DNA of 64,000 nucleotides, taken from NCBI RefSeq assembly GCF_016861975.1, contig NZ_BOMB01000048.1, positions 1 to 64,000 of the forward strand, given 5' to 3'. Positions 35,497 through 41,894 of the stretch are shown here, one piece after another. Position 1 is the stretch's first letter. Each line of letters begins with the position of its first letter. A program made the translations under genes and the position numbers. The notes beneath the pieces are model-generated. The model had not been told where the DNA came from, searched no databases, and saw only the letters and a list, made by a program, of their open reading frames with translations. Origin of the DNA: Actinocatenispora rupis. GTDB taxonomy: Bacteria; Actinomycetota; Actinomycetes; Mycobacteriales; Micromonosporaceae.

Positions 35497-37917
35497 ATGG
35501 ATCCGGGCGAGGAACTGGCCGGCCGGCTGCGCGCCGTGCACGAGCTGAGCGGCCGCAGCCTGCGCACCCTGGCCCGGGACGCCGGGATCAGTTCGTCCTC
35601 GCTGTCCCGGTACCTGTCGGGCCGGACCGTACCGCCGTGGTCGGCGGTCGTGGCGTTGTGCCGGGTGGTGGGGCGCGACCCGCGCCCGCTGCGCCGAACG
35701 TGGACGGCGGCGTCGCAGCGCCCGCCGGCCCCGCCCGCGCCGACCCGCCCCACCGGGACACCCGTACGGGCCGCCGCGCCGAACCAGCTGCCGTTCGACG
35801 TCGCCGACTTCACCGGCCGGGAGCGCGAACTCGCCGAGGTGCTGCACCTGGCCGGTACGGCCCGCGCGGTGATCGTCGACGGGATGGCCGGCGTCGGCAA
35901 GACGTGCCTCGCCGTCCACGCCGCGCACCTGCTCGCCGACCGGTACCCGGACGGCCGGCTGCACCTCGACCTGCACGGGTTCACGCCGGGCCGCGAGCCG
36001 CTCGCCACCGCCACGGCCCTGCGTACGTTGCTGACGGCGCTGGACGTACCGCCGGGTCGGATCCCGGACGACGTCGAGGGCCGGGCCGCCCGCTGGCGTG
36101 CCGAGCTGGCCGAACGCCGGGTGCTCGTCCTGCTGGACAACGTGGCCGGCGTCGACCAGGCGCGGCTGCTGCTGCCCGGCGGCGGGGCCAGCGCGGTCCT
36201 GCTGACCAGCCGGAACCGCCTGGTCGGCCTGGCGGGCGTGCCACCCGTCTCCCTCGACGTACTGCCCGAGCGCGACGCCACCGAACTGTTCGCCCGCGCC
36301 GGCGACGCGGACCGGGAGGCCCGCGAACCCGAGGCCGTCGCCGAGGTACTCCGACTCTGCGGTCGGCTTCCGCTGGCGATCCGGCTGGCCGGCGCCCGGC
36401 TGCGGCACCGCCCCGGCTGGACCGTCGCCGTACTCGCCGACCGGTTGCGGGCCGGCAGCGACCACTTCGACACCGCGTTCGCCATGTCGGTACGCCAGCT
36501 CGACCGGCCGCAGCGCCGGCTGTTCGGGCTGCTCGGCCTGCTGCCCGGACCGGACTTCGACGAGTACGCCGCGGCGGCGCTCGGCGGGCTGCCGCTCGCC
36601 GGTGCCGCCGCGATGCTGGAGGACCTGCTCGACGCGCACCTGGTGCAGCAGCCGGCGGTCGGCCGGCACCGCCTGCACGACCTGGTACGCGAGCACGCCC
36701 GCCGGCTCGCCGCCACCGACCTGCCGGAACCCGAGCGCCAGCGGGCGCTCGCCCGGCTCCGCGCGTACTACCTGCACGCCGCGGCCGCGGCGGACGGGGC
36801 GCTGCCGTTCCTGCACCGCAGCCGGCCCCCGGCCGGCGTACCGGCGCCGCGCGAGCTGCCGGTGTTCGACGGGCGGGACGCGGCGCTCGGCTGGTTCGAC
36901 CGGGAGTACGCGAACCTGTTGGGGTGCTTCGATTCCGCGGTGGCGGCGGGCGACGACGCGCATGTCGGGCAGCTGCCCCGCTTCCTCCGCTCGTACTTCT
37001 TCCGCCGGGCGGGGACGGCCGTGCAGGAGCGGATGGTACTGGCCGCGCTGGACGCCGCGCGCCGGCTGGACGACCCGCTGCTCGTCGCCGAGGCCCGCAC
37101 CGACGTCGGCTTCGCGCGGTACGCGGCCGGCCGCACCGCGGAGGCGGACGCCGAGTACCGGGAGGCGTCGCGGCTGGCCGCCGACGTCGGCGACGCGGGC
37201 CTCATCGCCGAACTCACCCTCCAGCGCGGGTACCTGCGGCAGGACCGGGGCGAGATCGGCGCGGCGATGGCGGAGTACCGGCGGGCCGCCGACGAGTTCG
37301 AGCGGGCCGGCCGCCCGATGGGCCGGGCGTACGCGCTGGCGTACCAGGGGTGGGCGTTGGCGCAGCTCGGCCGGTACGCGGAGGCGGCGGAGCTGGCGCG
37401 CGCGGCGCTGGCCGTACCGCACGGATCGGCGGTGTGGCCGCCGAACCTGACGGCGCTTGTCGCGCTCGGCGTGGCGGTCGCCGGGGACGATCCGGACGCC
37501 GCGGTCGGGCACATGTGGCACGCGCTGCGGCTCGCCCGCGAGGACGGCAACCGGCACAACCTGGCCTGGTGCCAGCACTACCTGGGCGTCGCGCTGCGCC
37601 ACACCGGCCGGTACGACGAGGCGCTGGCGGCGCACCGCCAGGCGTTCGACGTACTGGCGGAGCTGGGCGAGGACCAGTGGGCGATCGACTTCCTCAACGG
37701 CTACGGCGACACGTGCCTGGCCGCCGGCCGGCCCGCCGACGCGGTGCGCTGGCACCGGCGGGCACTCGACCTGGCGCCGCGCCTCGGGTACCGGTTCGAG
37801 GAGGCGCTGGCCCACCGGGGGCTCGCCGCGGCGCTGCGCGACACCGACCCGGCGGCCGCGGCGGGCCACGACGAGGCGTACCGCGGGCTGCTGCGCGAGC
37901 TGGGCGTGTCCCGCTGA
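35497..37917 (+). CDS. XRE/NB-ARC/TPR signal-transduction ATPase (STAND regulator)
   Basis: 806 residues. The N-terminal XRE helix-turn-helix is at residues 5-60 (LRTLARDAGISSSSLSRYLS). A P/A-rich linker precedes an NB-ARC ATPase: Walker A GMAGVGKTCLA near 129, Walker B RRVLVLLDNVAG near 210, LTSRNR near 233, a GLPLA-like CGRLPLAIRLAG near 289 and a winged helix ending RLHDLVREHA near 395. The last ~350 residues are TPR repeats (DEALAAHRQAFDVLAEL). Such proteins switch between ADP and ATP states and regulate secondary metabolism or stress genes. GGAAGG lies nine bases before the ATG at 35497; an ATG at 35452 also exists. It is divergent from an MFS pump. Confidence 0.9.
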   Translation: MDPGEELAGRLRAVHELSGRSLRTLARDAGISSSSLSRYLSGRTVPPWSAVVALCRVVGRDPRPLRRTWTAASQRPPAPPAPTRPTGTPVRAAAPNQLPFDVADFTGRERELAEVLHLAGTARAVIVDGMAGVGKTCLAVHAAHLLADRYPDGRLHLDLHGFTPGREPLATATALRTLLTALDVPPGRIPDDVEGRAARWRAELAERRVLVLLDNVAGVDQARLLLPGGGASAVLLTSRNRLVGLAGVPPVSLDVLPERDATELFARAGDADREAREPEAVAEVLRLCGRLPLAIRLAGARLRHRPGWTVAVLADRLRAGSDHFDTAFAMSVRQLDRPQRRLFGLLGLLPGPDFDEYAAAALGGLPLAGAAAMLEDLLDAHLVQQPAVGRHRLHDLVREHARRLAATDLPEPERQRALARLRAYYLHAAAAADGALPFLHRSRPPAGVPAPRELPVFDGRDAALGWFDREYANLLGCFDSAVAAGDDAHVGQLPRFLRSYFFRRAGTAVQERMVLAALDAARRLDDPLLVAEARTDVGFARYAAGRTAEADAEYREASRLAADVGDAGLIAELTLQRGYLRQDRGEIGAAMAEYRRAADEFERAGRPMGRAYALAYQGWALAQLGRYAEAAELARAALAVPHGSAVWPPNLTALVALGVAVAGDDPDAAVGHMWHALRLAREDGNRHNLAWCQHYLGVALRHTGRYDEALAAHRQAFDVLAELGEDQWAIDFLNGYGDTCLAAGRPADAVRWHRRALDLAPRLGYRFEEALAHRGLAAALRDTDPAAAAGHDEAYRGLLRELGVSR

Positions 37918-38066
37918 CCTGCCACCCCGTTTCCCGGCGTACGCGCAGGTCAGGGGTGTTGCGGGTGTCCCGGGGCGTCCCATCGGCGTGGAGCCGGCAC
38001 GGGCCCGCGTGCTCCGCTCGTGCCGCACCCGGAACCACCGGGGCACGCACCGGAAGGAACGATCAC

Positions 38067-38522
38067 ATGCAGCCCAGGATGGGTAACCCGGCGATGGTGT
38101 TGCCGGCCGCCATGCAGCCGATCCAGGCCGTACTCGCGGCCACGCGGACGGGCGGCGTCGACGGCGAGACGCTGGAACTCGTACACCTGCGGGTCAGTCA
38201 GATCAACGGGTGCAGCGCCTGCGTCGACGGCGGCGTCAAGACGGCCCGCAAGGCGGGCGTCGCGGAGGACAAGCTGGCCACGGTCGCCGCATGGCGCGAG
38301 ACGCCGTACTTCACCGACCCGGAGCGCGCCGCGCTGGCGCTGGCCGAGGCGGCGACCCGGCTGGCGGACCGGCCGGACGCCGTCGACGACGCCGTGTGGG
38401 ACCGGGCCGCCGCGCACTTCGACGAGCAGCAGCTCGCCGCGATCATCCTCATGATCGGCATGACCAACCTGTTCAACCGGCTCAACGCCACCACCCGGCA
38501 GATCGCCGGCGCCTGGGGCTGA
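38067..38522 (+). CDS. Carboxymuconolactone decarboxylase/AhpD-like protein
   Basis: 151 residues. The redox-active pair lies in SQINGCSACVDGGVKTARKAG near residues 46-66 (C-S-A-C followed by the basic helix). The rest is the all-helical AhpD fold, with LMIGMTNLFNRLN near the end. Family members act as peroxidase partners or alkylhydroperoxidases. GGAAGGAACGATCAC precedes the ATG. It stands alone after the STAND regulator, 150 bases downstream. Confidence 0.9.
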   Translation: MQPRMGNPAMVLPAAMQPIQAVLAATRTGGVDGETLELVHLRVSQINGCSACVDGGVKTARKAGVAEDKLATVAAWRETPYFTDPERAALALAEAATRLADRPDAVDDAVWDRAAAHFDEQQLAAIILMIGMTNLFNRLNATTRQIAGAWG

Positions 38523-38738
38523 GGTACCCGGTGCCGGGTCGCCCGCCGACCCGGCGCCGGGCGCCCGCGATGCCTTGCGGTACCGGGGATCCGGCCGTCG
38601 GACTCCCGGAAACCGTTGCAGCAACGGGGAAACCGCCCACCTGGTACGAGTGCGGCGCGATAAACCGTTGCCCCGCGGGAACAGTCGTCCTAACCTCGAC
38701 GTTGCACAGAGCACGACGCAACGAAACGGAGCAGCCCG

Positions 38739-38861
38739 ATGTCCTTCCGGTCGAACCCCACGCACCCGCAGCGCCCGGCGCTGTGCGGGCGTTCGACCGT
38801 GCCGTACCTGGGCGGCATCGAGCGGACCGGCACCGTCGTCGAGACGGGTGGGTGGGAGTAG
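38739..38861 (+). CDS. Possible 40-residue protein before the tRNA array
   Basis: A short frame MSFRSNPTHPQRPALCGRST...GGWE with an ACGGAG-like site about ten bases before its ATG. It ends 26 bases before a good hairpin-T5 terminator. The terminator implies that something is transcribed here; it could be this peptide or a small RNA. No homologue is recognised, and the coding signal is weak because of length. Confidence 0.35.
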   Translation: MSFRSNPTHPQRPALCGRSTVPYLGGIERTGTVVETGGWE

Positions 38862-38886
38862 GACCGACGCGAGCCACGCGCCTGAG

Positions 38887-38918
38887 CCGCCCACCCGATC
38901 CCGGGTAGGGCGGTTTTT
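38887..38918 (+). terminator. Rho-independent terminator upstream of the tRNA array
   Basis: CCGCCC...GGGCGG stem extended by ACCCG/CGGGT with a bulge, followed by TTTTT. It is one of the few classical hairpin-plus-T-run terminators in the window and separates the array from the region to its left. Confidence 0.7.
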
Positions 38919-39034
38919 GTTGCGCAGCAACGGATGTAGGTACGGGCAGGTCCCCGGCCACGGCCGGCGGAACGGGATTCTTGGCAACTCCACAGTGGAT
39001 GGCATGGAAGGTCGGCCCGGTCGGGCCGGCCGAT

Positions 39035-39106
39035 CTGGTGCGGGGGAGACGGGAACCCGCCTGCCTTGGAAGCAGGAGACACCGCGTTCGACTCGCGGGC
39101 ACCAGA
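39035..39106 (+). tRNA. tRNA-Pro-like (anticodon TGG)
   Basis: Acceptor CTGGTGC/GCACCAG, three-pair D stem GGG/CCC, anticodon stem CCTGC/GCAGG with loop CTTGGAA, T-arm CCGCG/CGCGG with TTCGACT, discriminator A. First gene of the array. The C1-G72 start pair is unusual for a non-initiator but known for some tRNA-Pro. Confidence 0.75.
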
Positions 39107-39131
39107 CGGGGAGGTCGCCACGACCTCCGAC

Positions 39132-39202
39132 GGGCCGTACGCGCCGGTGCGCGGCGCCGCCTGGCGGGCGGCGTACGCGGGGTTCGACACCCCGACGGTC
39201 CA
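39132..39202 (+). tRNA. tRNA-Ala-like (anticodon GGC)
   Basis: Acceptor GGGCCGT/ACGGTCC with one G-T pair, anticodon stem GCCGC/GCGGC, loop CTGGCGG, T-arm CGGGG/CCCCG with TTCGACA. The D-arm is poor, only three pairs. The acceptor lacks the G3-T70 pair that normally marks alanine tRNA, so charging is uncertain. Confidence 0.6.
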
Positions 39203-39241
39203 CGTGGTACTTCCTCTGCGCGGCAAGGGAAGTACGCACAG

Positions 39242-39313
39242 GGCGAGTTCGGCCAGCGGTCAGGCCGCCGGATCCTCAGTCCGGAGACACGGGTTCGACT
39301 CCCGTACTCGCTG
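39242..39313 (+). tRNA. tRNA-Glu-like (anticodon CTC)
   Basis: Acceptor GGCGAGT/ACTCGCT, D-arm GGCC/GGCC, anticodon stem CCGGA/TCCGG with loop TCCTCAG, T-arm ACGGG/CCCGT with TTCGACT, discriminator G. Position 33 is C instead of the near-universal T. Confidence 0.7.
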
Positions 39314-39314
39314 C

Positions 39315-39387
39315 GCGGTAGTGGCGCAGTCGGTAGCGCACCTGCTCGCCACGCAGGAGATCGCCGGTTCGAGCCCGGCCTACCGCT
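39315..39387 (+). tRNA. tRNA-Gly (anticodon GCC)
   Basis: Acceptor GCGGTAG/CTACCGC, D-arm GCGC/GCGC, anticodon stem CCTGC/GCAGG with loop TCGCCAC, T-arm GCCGG/CCGGC with TTCGAGC, discriminator T. It starts one base after the preceding tRNA ends. Confidence 0.8.
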
Positions 39388-39424
39388 CGCATGCACAGTG
39401 ACAGTACGAGAAGGGAGGTGCCCG

Positions 39425-39868
39425 GTGGACGCGGTTCTGGTACTCAACGCGGACCTGGGGCCACTGCACCGGGTACCCGTCCAACACGCGATCCGGATGC
39501 TGTGCCGCCGGGTCGCCGTCGTCCACGAGGCGGTGCCCGACCGGCTGCTCGGCGTGTACCCGCTGCCGACGGTCGTCCGGCTCGTCCGGTACGTCGTCAC
39601 CCGCTGGCGTTTCACCGCCGGCCCCGGCTGGTCGCGCCGCGGCCTGATGGGACGCGACAACCACACCTGCGGGTACTGCGGCCGGCCGGCGAGCACCGTC
39701 GACCACATCCTGCCGCGGTCCCGCGGCGGCCCGAACACCTGGCGCAACACCGTCGCCGCGTGCGGGCCGTGCAACCAGCGCAAGGGCGACCGCACCCCGG
39801 AGGAGGCCGGCATGCGACTGCGCGTCGTACCGCGTCCGCCGGTCTGGGCGCAGGTCACGTGGCGCTGA
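39425..39868 (+). CDS. HNH endonuclease inside the tRNA array
   Basis: 147 residues. An N-terminal part of about 80 residues (LVLNADLGPLHRVPVQHAIR) is followed by a zinc-type HNH nuclease: DNHTCGYCGRPASTVDHILP near residue 80 (CxxC, DH) and RNTVAACGPCNQRKGDRTP near residue 112 (N, CxxCN). It can be expected to cut DNA, with zinc holding the fold. GGGAGG lies nine bases before the GTG start. It sits in the middle of the tRNA array and points the same way. HNH genes are a known companion of bacterial and phage tRNA arrays, where they may help the array move. Whether this one does so is unproven. Confidence 0.9.
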   Translation: MDAVLVLNADLGPLHRVPVQHAIRMLCRRVAVVHEAVPDRLLGVYPLPTVVRLVRYVVTRWRFTAGPGWSRRGLMGRDNHTCGYCGRPASTVDHILPRSRGGPNTWRNTVAACGPCNQRKGDRTPEEAGMRLRVVPRPPVWAQVTWR

Positions 39869-39907
39869 ACGACGGCCGGCGGGACCACGGGGCCCGCCGG
39901 CCGACGG

Positions 39908-39979
39908 TGCGGGCTGATGTAACCGGCAGCATGGCTGGCCCTGACCCAGTTCGTGGAGGTTCGAATCCTCCGCCCGCAG
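39908..39979 (+). tRNA. tRNA-Gln (anticodon CTG)
   Basis: Acceptor TGCGGGC/GCCCGCA, anticodon stem GCTGG/CCAGT with loop CCCTGAC, T-arm GGAGG/CCTCC with TTCGAAT, discriminator G as usual for Gln. Position 33 is C. Confidence 0.75.
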
Positions 39980-40007
39980 CGACACCACTCTCCCGTAGCG
40001 ACACCAC

Positions 40008-40081
40008 GCCCTCGTAGCCCAACGGGTAGAGGCAGCAGGCCAAGAACCTGCGCAGTGCGCGTTCGAATCGCGCCGGGGGCA
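40008..40081 (+). tRNA. tRNA with anticodon AAG (Leu codon CUU) but short variable arm
   Basis: Acceptor GCCCTCG/CGGGGGC, anticodon stem GCAGG/CCTGC with loop CCAAGAA, five-base variable region, T-arm GCGCG/CGCGC with TTCGAAT, discriminator A. Leucine tRNAs normally have a long variable arm, and AAG is rare in bacteria, so this gene is atypical. Confidence 0.7.
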
Positions 40082-40176
40082 CGCGAGCGCAGCGCGGCGG
40101 TCGTGCGGCCGCCTCGTGCGCGGTCGGGCCCTGGCGCTGGCGCTCCCGGCGCGGGATCCCCGCGCCCGCCTCACAT

Positions 40177-40250
40177 GCCCGGCTGGCCCAACTGGCAGAG
40201 GCGCCACGCTCAGACCGTGGAGGTTCGGGGTTCGAATCCCTGGCCGGGTA
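40177..40250 (+). tRNA. tRNA with anticodon CAG (Leu codon CUG) but short variable arm
   Basis: Acceptor GCCCGGC/GCCGGGT, anticodon stem CCACG/CGTGG with loop CTCAGAC, five-base variable region AGGTT, T-arm CGGGG/CCCTG with TTCGAAT, discriminator A. As with the AAG gene, a leucine anticodon is set in a class I body. Confidence 0.72.
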
Positions 40251-40279
40251 CGCACCACCGCCGCCGTCCGGCGGTACTT

Positions 40280-40354
40280 CCTGCCGCAGCTCGCCCAGGT
40301 TCGAGCAGTGCCCTGATACGGCACCGGTCGCAGGTTCGAATCCTGCCGGCAGGA
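40280..40354 (+). tRNA. tRNA-Ile (anticodon GAT)
   Basis: Acceptor CCTGCCG/CGGCAGG, D-arm GCTC/GAGC, anticodon stem GTGCC/GGCAC with loop CTGATAC, T-arm GCAGG/CCTGC with TTCGAAT, discriminator A. Confidence 0.82.
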
Positions 40355-40358
40355 CCAT

Positions 40359-40432
40359 GCCCCCGTAGCTCAGCGGATCAGAGTGTCTGGCTACGAACCA
40401 GAAGGTCGCGCGTTCGAATCGCGCCGGGGGTA
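40359..40432 (+). tRNA. tRNA-Arg (anticodon ACG)
   Basis: Acceptor GCCCCCG/CGGGGGT, D-arm GCTC/GAGT, anticodon stem TCTGG/CCAGA with loop CTACGAA, T-arm GCGCG/CGCGC with TTCGAAT, discriminator A. Confidence 0.88.
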
Positions 40433-40437
40433 CGCAT

Positions 40438-40512
40438 CGGGTTGTGGCGCAGCCAGGCCAGCGCGCCGCGTTCGGGACGCGGAGATCGCGGGTTCGAATC
40501 CCGCTAACCCGA
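40438..40512 (+). tRNA. tRNA-Pro (anticodon CGG)
   Basis: Acceptor CGGGTTG/TAACCCG, anticodon stem CCGCG/CGCGG with loop TTCGGGA, T-arm GCGGG/CCCGC with TTCGAAT, discriminator A. C1-G72 as expected for Pro. Confidence 0.88.
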
Positions 40513-40604
40513 CTGTCAGCGCGCAGGCCACGGTCGGCGAAAACCGTTGGGGAACAACGGGTACGTCGGCCATCGGTGTCGACCGGTGCGGTGTGCACCG
40601 GCGC

Positions 40605-40680
40605 AGCGCGGTAGGGGAGTTCGGCCGTCCCCGCGGGCCTCATGAGCCCGAGACCGCCGGTTCGAATCCGGCCCGCGCCA
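40605..40680 (+). tRNA. tRNA-Met-like (anticodon CAT) with A1/C72 mismatch
   Basis: Acceptor AGCGCGG/CCGCGCC with an unpaired first position (A1, C72), D-arm GGGGA/TCCCC, anticodon stem CGGGC/GCCCG with loop CTCATGA, T-arm GCCGG/CCGGC with TTCGAAT, discriminator A. Bacterial initiators also have an open first pair, but with C1 and A72; the GGG/CCC initiator stem signature is not complete here. Ile2 identity cannot be excluded. Confidence 0.7.
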
Positions 40681-40703
40681 CCGTTTCCCCGCAAGGGGAC
40701 CGT

Positions 40704-40776
40704 TCTGGAGTAGCTCAATCGGCAGAGCAGCCGGCTGTTAACCGGAAGACCGCAGGTTCGAGTCCTGCCTCCAGAG
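40704..40776 (+). tRNA. tRNA-Asn (anticodon GTT)
   Basis: Acceptor TCTGGAG/CTCCAGA, D-arm GCTC/GAGC, anticodon stem of four pairs CCGG/CCGG with loop CTGTTAA, T-arm GCAGG/CCTGC with TTCGAGT, discriminator G. Confidence 0.85.
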
Positions 40777-40780
40777 CCAC

Positions 40781-40853
40781 GCCCGGGTAGCTCAGCGGCG
40801 AGAGCAGCTGCCCTACAAGCAGAGGAGCGGGGGTTCGAGTCCCTCCCCGGGCA
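40781..40853 (+). tRNA. tRNA-Val (anticodon TAC)
   Basis: Acceptor GCCCGGG/CCCGGGC, D-arm GCTC/GAGC, anticodon stem ending CTGC/GCAG with loop CCTACAA, T-arm GGGGG/CCCTC with TTCGAGT, discriminator A. Confidence 0.85.
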
Positions 40854-40889
40854 CGACGACCACGGACCGCCACCGTGGTCGACCACCGC

Positions 40890-41000
40890 CCCCGGGTACG
40901 ACACCGGGTGGCGGCTCGCGCGTCGTGGACGGCGGCACGTCCAGCAGCCCGTAACGCTGCCGCCTTCGGGCAGACCTGGGCCAGGGACGCGCACCCCACG
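40890..41000 (+). tRNA. Possible degenerate tRNA-Tyr (anticodon arm GTA only)
   Basis: An anticodon-arm-like hairpin GCAGC-CCGTAAC-GCTGC (anticodon GTA) lies in the 170-base gap between two tRNAs, followed by a hairpin-like CGCC-TTCG-GGC that could be the long arm of a tyrosine tRNA. No T-loop with TTCGA and no convincing acceptor can be found, so it may be a relic. Confidence 0.25.
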
Positions 41001-41027
41001 CCCCGCGGTACGCCGCGGTGCGGTTCC

Positions 41028-41100
41028 GCGCCCGTAGCTCAGCGGAGAGAGCACCGGACTCCGACTCCGGAGGTGGCTGGTTCGAATCCAGCCGGGCGCA
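41028..41100 (+). tRNA. tRNA-Arg (anticodon CCG)
   Basis: Acceptor GCGCCCG/CGGGCGC, D-arm GCTC/GAGC, anticodon stem CCGGA/TCCGG with loop CTCCGAC, T-arm GCTGG/CCAGC with TTCGAAT, discriminator A. Confidence 0.88.
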
Positions 41101-41110
41101 CGCTTTCCCT

Positions 41111-41188
41111 GGCCCCGTGGACGTTCCCGGCGGAGCGGCCTGTCCGCAAAACAGGTGACCACGATCGGTTCGACTCCGAGCGGGGCCT
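41111..41188 (+). tRNA. tRNA-Cys (anticodon GCA)
   Basis: Acceptor GGCCCCG/CGGGGCC, anticodon stem CCTGT/ACAGG with loop CCGCAAA, T-loop TTCGACT on a four-pair stem TCGG/CCGA, discriminator T (normally U in Cys tRNA). Position 33 is C. Last gene of the array. Confidence 0.72.
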
Positions 41189-41324
41189 CGTACCTGCCGT
41201 CCACTGTGGAGTGTCGCGCCGCCGCGCCGTGGCGGCCCGCTGGTCGGACGTGGGCCCCAGGATTCCCGCCACGTCCGGCCCGCGCCCTCGACCGTACGGC
41301 GGCGGTTGCCGCACCGTGGACGGC

Positions 41325-41894
41325 ATGACTGCCGAGACGTACGAGCCGGTCGCGCGGCGCAACGCGGGCCGGTGGCTGCTGCACCGTTGGCCGACCGCGC
41401 TGGGACTGCTGGCCGGCGGCGCCGCCCTCGCCGCGAACGTGGGCCGGGCGTCCCTCTCGATCACCGTGTGCGTCGCGGTGCTGTGCTACCTGGGCGCCGC
41501 GGCGCTGGGCCGGAAGTGGATCGCGTGGGTCGGCGTGTTCGCCGCCAGCCTGGTACCGGTCGCGGCCGCGCTGACCGGGTTGCCGTGGTGGGTGGGGATG
41601 GCGGTGGTGGCCGCCGCGCTCGTCGTACTCGGCCTCGTGCTCGGGGTGCCGCGCCGTCCGCTCACCGCACAGTTCCTCGCCACTCTCGCCTACGGCGGGC
41701 TCGCGGTGACCGCGCTGCTGCTCGCCCCCACCATCGGCCTCGTACTCGCCGGGGCGGTGCTCGTCGCGCACGGCCTCTGGGACGTCGTGCACTACGTCCG
41801 CGACGCGGTCGTGTCCCGGTCGCTCGCCGAGTTCTGCGTCGCCCTCGACGTACTGCTGGGCGGTGGCGTGCTGGTGCTCGCCGCGGTCGGCTGA
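41325..41894 (+). CDS. Small polytopic membrane protein
   Basis: 189 residues with about six membrane helices (for example WPTALGLLAGGAALAANVG, LAVTALLLAPTIGLVLAGA). A histidine-bearing stretch HGLWDVVHYVRDAVV lies near residue 150. This last motif recurs in small actinobacterial membrane proteins of unknown role. The ATG at 41325 has only a weak upstream site. The last 103 bases lie opposite the end of the convergent DJ-1/AraC regulator gene, an unusually long tail overlap. Confidence 0.75.
   Translation: MTAETYEPVARRNAGRWLLHRWPTALGLLAGGAALAANVGRASLSITVCVAVLCYLGAAALGRKWIAWVGVFAASLVPVAAALTGLPWWVGMAVVAAALVVLGLVLGVPRRPLTAQFLATLAYGGLAVTALLLAPTIGLVLAGAVLVAHGLWDVVHYVRDAVVSRSLAEFCVALDVLLGGGVLVLAAVG

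Noticed and set aside
39203-39241. GTACTTCC...GGAAGTAC hairpin between two tRNAs as an extra tRNA
   Set aside because: Too short and without T-arm. Probably a spacer hairpin or processing signal.
40530-40604. Anticodon-arm-like hairpin CCGTT-GGGGAAC-AACGG suggesting tRNA-Ser(GGA)
   Set aside because: No T-loop, acceptor or long arm can be built around it. A simple hairpin explains it.
5048-41188. CRISPR array
   Set aside because: The repeated units (tRNA T-arms, TGGGTGCTC words, 48-bp repeat) are explained by tRNAs and attachment sites. There is no regular repeat-spacer pattern and no cas gene.
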